Shown: piece by piece, positions 62,042 to 64,000 of the stretch
How positions within the stretch are numbered: the first letter of the stretch is position 1
Layout of the letters: each line of letters starts with the position of its first letter
NCBI GenBank assembly: GCA_009869945.1
Contig: WIXG01000281.1
Coordinates: 41,319 to 105,318, forward strand
From: Mesaphorura yosii
Lineage: Eukaryota; Arthropoda; Collembola; Poduromorpha; Tullbergiidae
Direction of reading: 5' to 3'
DNA: 64,000 nt
Position numbers and translations under genes: made by a program
The notes under the pieces: generated by a model
What the model was told of the DNA's origin: nothing
What the model saw: the letters and a program-made list of their open reading frames with translations, nothing else
The model's database searches: none

Positions 62042-63879
62042 ACAGTCAAACGTCAAATGCAGGGCGAACAAAAACAGTGACGTTACACGCAAAAACTATA
62101 AAACAGAGCGTGCGGACCGAGCAGAGGTTGGTGCAAGAAAAGTTCTCAACTCGAGCAAAAGTTGCTTGTTTTTCTCGCTCGAGTGTGTTTTCTTTTTCCA
62201 AAATTTCACTTTTTAAACTGACTTCCGGCTAGCTTTCTGGAAATATTTTGGACTTAAAACCTGCCCCGATTATCGTACTTTAACTTTACCACAGCCATTT
62301 TTTGCAGTTTTTGAGTGTGTACGAGACATTTCATGATTTCCGGGCAATTTAAGGAAAATCGTTCAGAAAATTGTCGGTTTTTCGAAGTTTTAAATGTGTT
62401 TGCGTGTAGCGACTTTTGAGAGATTCTTAACGTAAAATCCTGACTATAGGACATAAGGTTTAGTGCCAGAATCATTTCTCTCGGTCAACAGGGTCACGAG
62501 TTATTCGCGTTGAAAGCCGGAATAAAAGGCACACTCATGAATTGCATATGTCGCACATTTTTTCGATATTCCAGCAACTTGGCCGGATAATTCGACAAAA
62601 TTTTGATATCCTTGTATTCCGCTGTGTGCCAGCTGTCGAATAAGTCCGGATTTGACCTGCAATTCGGCCGGAATCGTATGTTCTAGCGAAAATTTATTTA
62701 GCACTTATTGCGTTTCGAGTGAGTTTCGGATGGAAGATTTTTATTTCTCTCGCTTGGGTTTCGTGTGCATTTCAGTAAGGGAAACGAGAACAGACTTTCG
62801 AGTTTGGTTTCTCAACTGTGTACGCGCACGGCGTACCTCGCAGGATCAAAACGAGAGCTGGCGTATCACGAAAAATGATCACTTGCCAACGCAGGACGCT
62901 CCCGCAGTACATCGCAGCAGGCACGATCGCCATTTTGTATTTCCCGTCTCCAATTGCCGGCGAAGGACTATCACAATTTTCAGGATTGCTGGAAAAATCG
63001 TACAAAATCGTCGGTAGATTTGGGCCATTCTCACATGAAAACTCGAAGAAACTGGAAAGTAGACTCGCATTTAGAGAAATCTTTGACTTGCTTATCGAAT
63101 TCCTGGACCGTGTTAAATTCTTGTTTTTCAAGTTTATGCGACATGCCGTGGTTTGAATTCTAAGAAGAAATTAGGCAGATTCAGTCGTGGTGCACACAAG
63201 AATCGTCAGGTGCTGAGCTAATTCACGATGCAAGCGCGCGTATCTGTATTTTACAGCATTTGTCAGAAAAATGCCAAAGTTGTAGCCAAACGTAGGCGGC
63301 AGATACTTGAAACTGGAAAATATGGAAGTTGTGAGGTCGCCTAAAATTGTCCTATTCATTCGCACGGTTTTCAAAAACATACTTGGCAAAGATTAGCTTT
63401 CGAGAAGCGAATTGTAGAGTGACTGAACCAATTGGGCCAATTCTCATTTTACAAGGATTAAATAAATTAATTACTTAACTTAATTAATGTCAAAAGAAAC
63501 ACTTCAATTTTAAAGATTCGCACACTCGCCCGAATCAGATTTAGCTTTCTTTCTTTTGACTTGAGATAAGAAAATAATTCTAGAAGTTGTCGGAGAGATT
63601 CATTATTGGAAAGATTCGTTATTCGTGACATCAAGATGATTCTGTCATCAGCCAGTGTCAAATTGCGACACGCGTGTTCTCGAATGCATGCAAAAATTAT
63701 CTCTGGAGTAGCGTTGTGAAATTTATGAGTAAAATGGGAATTCTTTTCGACTGAATCAATTCTGAAAATTCGTGTAGTTCCAATGTGAACAAAATATTAA
63801 ACGCGTCCAGTTCAAGCCAACATGAGCCAAAAAACAATACAGAAGCACGGTGGAGAAAGTGAGGCAAGTTGAAAAGTGC
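62042..63879. other. Spacer between histone H1 and 5S rRNA
   Basis: About 1.8 kb. Several overlapping open frames of 110-120 codons occur at 62652-63156 on both strands, but none has a recognisable domain, splice pattern or promoter. I see no further histone or 5S copy. Confidence 0.45.
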
Positions 63880-63885
63880 AAAAAA
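63880..63885 (-). terminator. Pol III terminator of the 5S gene
   Basis: A T6 run on the minus strand, 7 nt past the end of the 5S rRNA sequence. Confidence 0.75.
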
Positions 63886-63892
63886 GTTGTAC

Positions 63893-64000
63893 GCCAACAG
63901 CACCCGGGGTTCCCAGGCGGTCACCCATCCAAGTACTAACCGGGCTCGACGTTGCTTAACTTCAGTGATCGGACGAGAACTGGTGCTCTCAACGTGATAT
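63893..64000 (-). rRNA. 5S ribosomal RNA (5' end cut by window edge)
   Basis: The minus strand reads ATATCACGTTGAGAGCACC and runs through TCTCGTCCGATCACTGAAG, TTAAGCAACGTC, GGTTAGTACTTGGATGGGTG and ACCGCCTGGGAA, ending GGGTGCTGTTGGC. This matches animal 5S rRNA, closest by eye to arthropod and nematode forms. The internal promoter elements (A box AGTTAAGCAACG, C box GGATGGGTGACC) are intact. About 10 nt of the 5' end, which should pair with the 3' GTTGGC, lie beyond the window edge. The intact internal elements and a T6 terminator suggest a functional copy. Confidence 0.95.

Noticed and set aside
62096-62103. TATA box (CTATAAAA) on the plus strand upstream of H1, suggesting a divergent histone gene
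   Set aside because: No histone or other recognisable frame follows on the plus strand before the 5S gene.
61276-62232. 318-codon plus-strand open frame
   Set aside because: It is the antisense shadow of histone H1; its Ala/Phe/Gly-rich sequence mirrors the Lys/Ala/Pro codons of the H1 tail.
62652-63156. Overlapping 110-120 codon frames between H1 and 5S
   Set aside because: No recognisable protein on any strand and no promoter or poly(A) context. Treated as spacer.

Overview
The window looks like nuclear DNA of an animal, most likely an arthropod. It is AT-rich, and its genes are split by GT-AG introns of 65 nt to about 14 kb. It carries a metazoan TOX-family HMG-box gene, a linker histone with a non-polyadenylated-type 3' stem-loop, and a eukaryotic 5S rRNA gene. 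TCAGT-type initiator matches lie upstream of several genes, as in arthropods. A bacterial-type cyclopropane fatty acid synthase with introns and a secreted CRAL-TRIO protein would fit a springtail-like genome, but that placement is inference.

Layout. Positions 1-23,931 hold no gene I can support; they probably contain the promoter, 5' exon(s) and first intron of the TOX-like gene. Ten coding exons of that plus-strand gene run from 23,932 to 52,890. Every junction keeps the frame, and the HMG box is split over three exons. Two compact minus-strand genes sit inside its 13.9-kb intron (29,681-43,572). One is a CRAL-TRIO/SEC14-like protein with a signal peptide (34,804-35,940). The other is a cyclopropane-fatty-acyl-phospholipid synthase (36,867-38,242). 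A diverged direct repeat (34,448-34,734 and 41,482-41,844) flanks this pair, which suggests the block is an insertion or segmental duplication.

From 54.3 kb the window becomes gene-dense. Head-to-tail on the plus strand are TIM50 (mitochondrial protein import), NOP53 (60S ribosome biogenesis), a small secreted Kazal protein with a proline/tyrosine-rich tail, and PSMD9 (26S proteasome assembly chaperone). PSMD9 converges on a minus-strand histone H1 gene. The window ends in a minus-strand 5S rRNA gene cut off at its 5' end by the window edge.

TIM50, NOP53, PSMD9, H1 and 5S are housekeeping genes with no shared pathway; their closeness is probably just compaction. The CRAL-TRIO and CFA synthase pair is the only neighbour set with a plausible common theme (lipid handling), and that link is inference.
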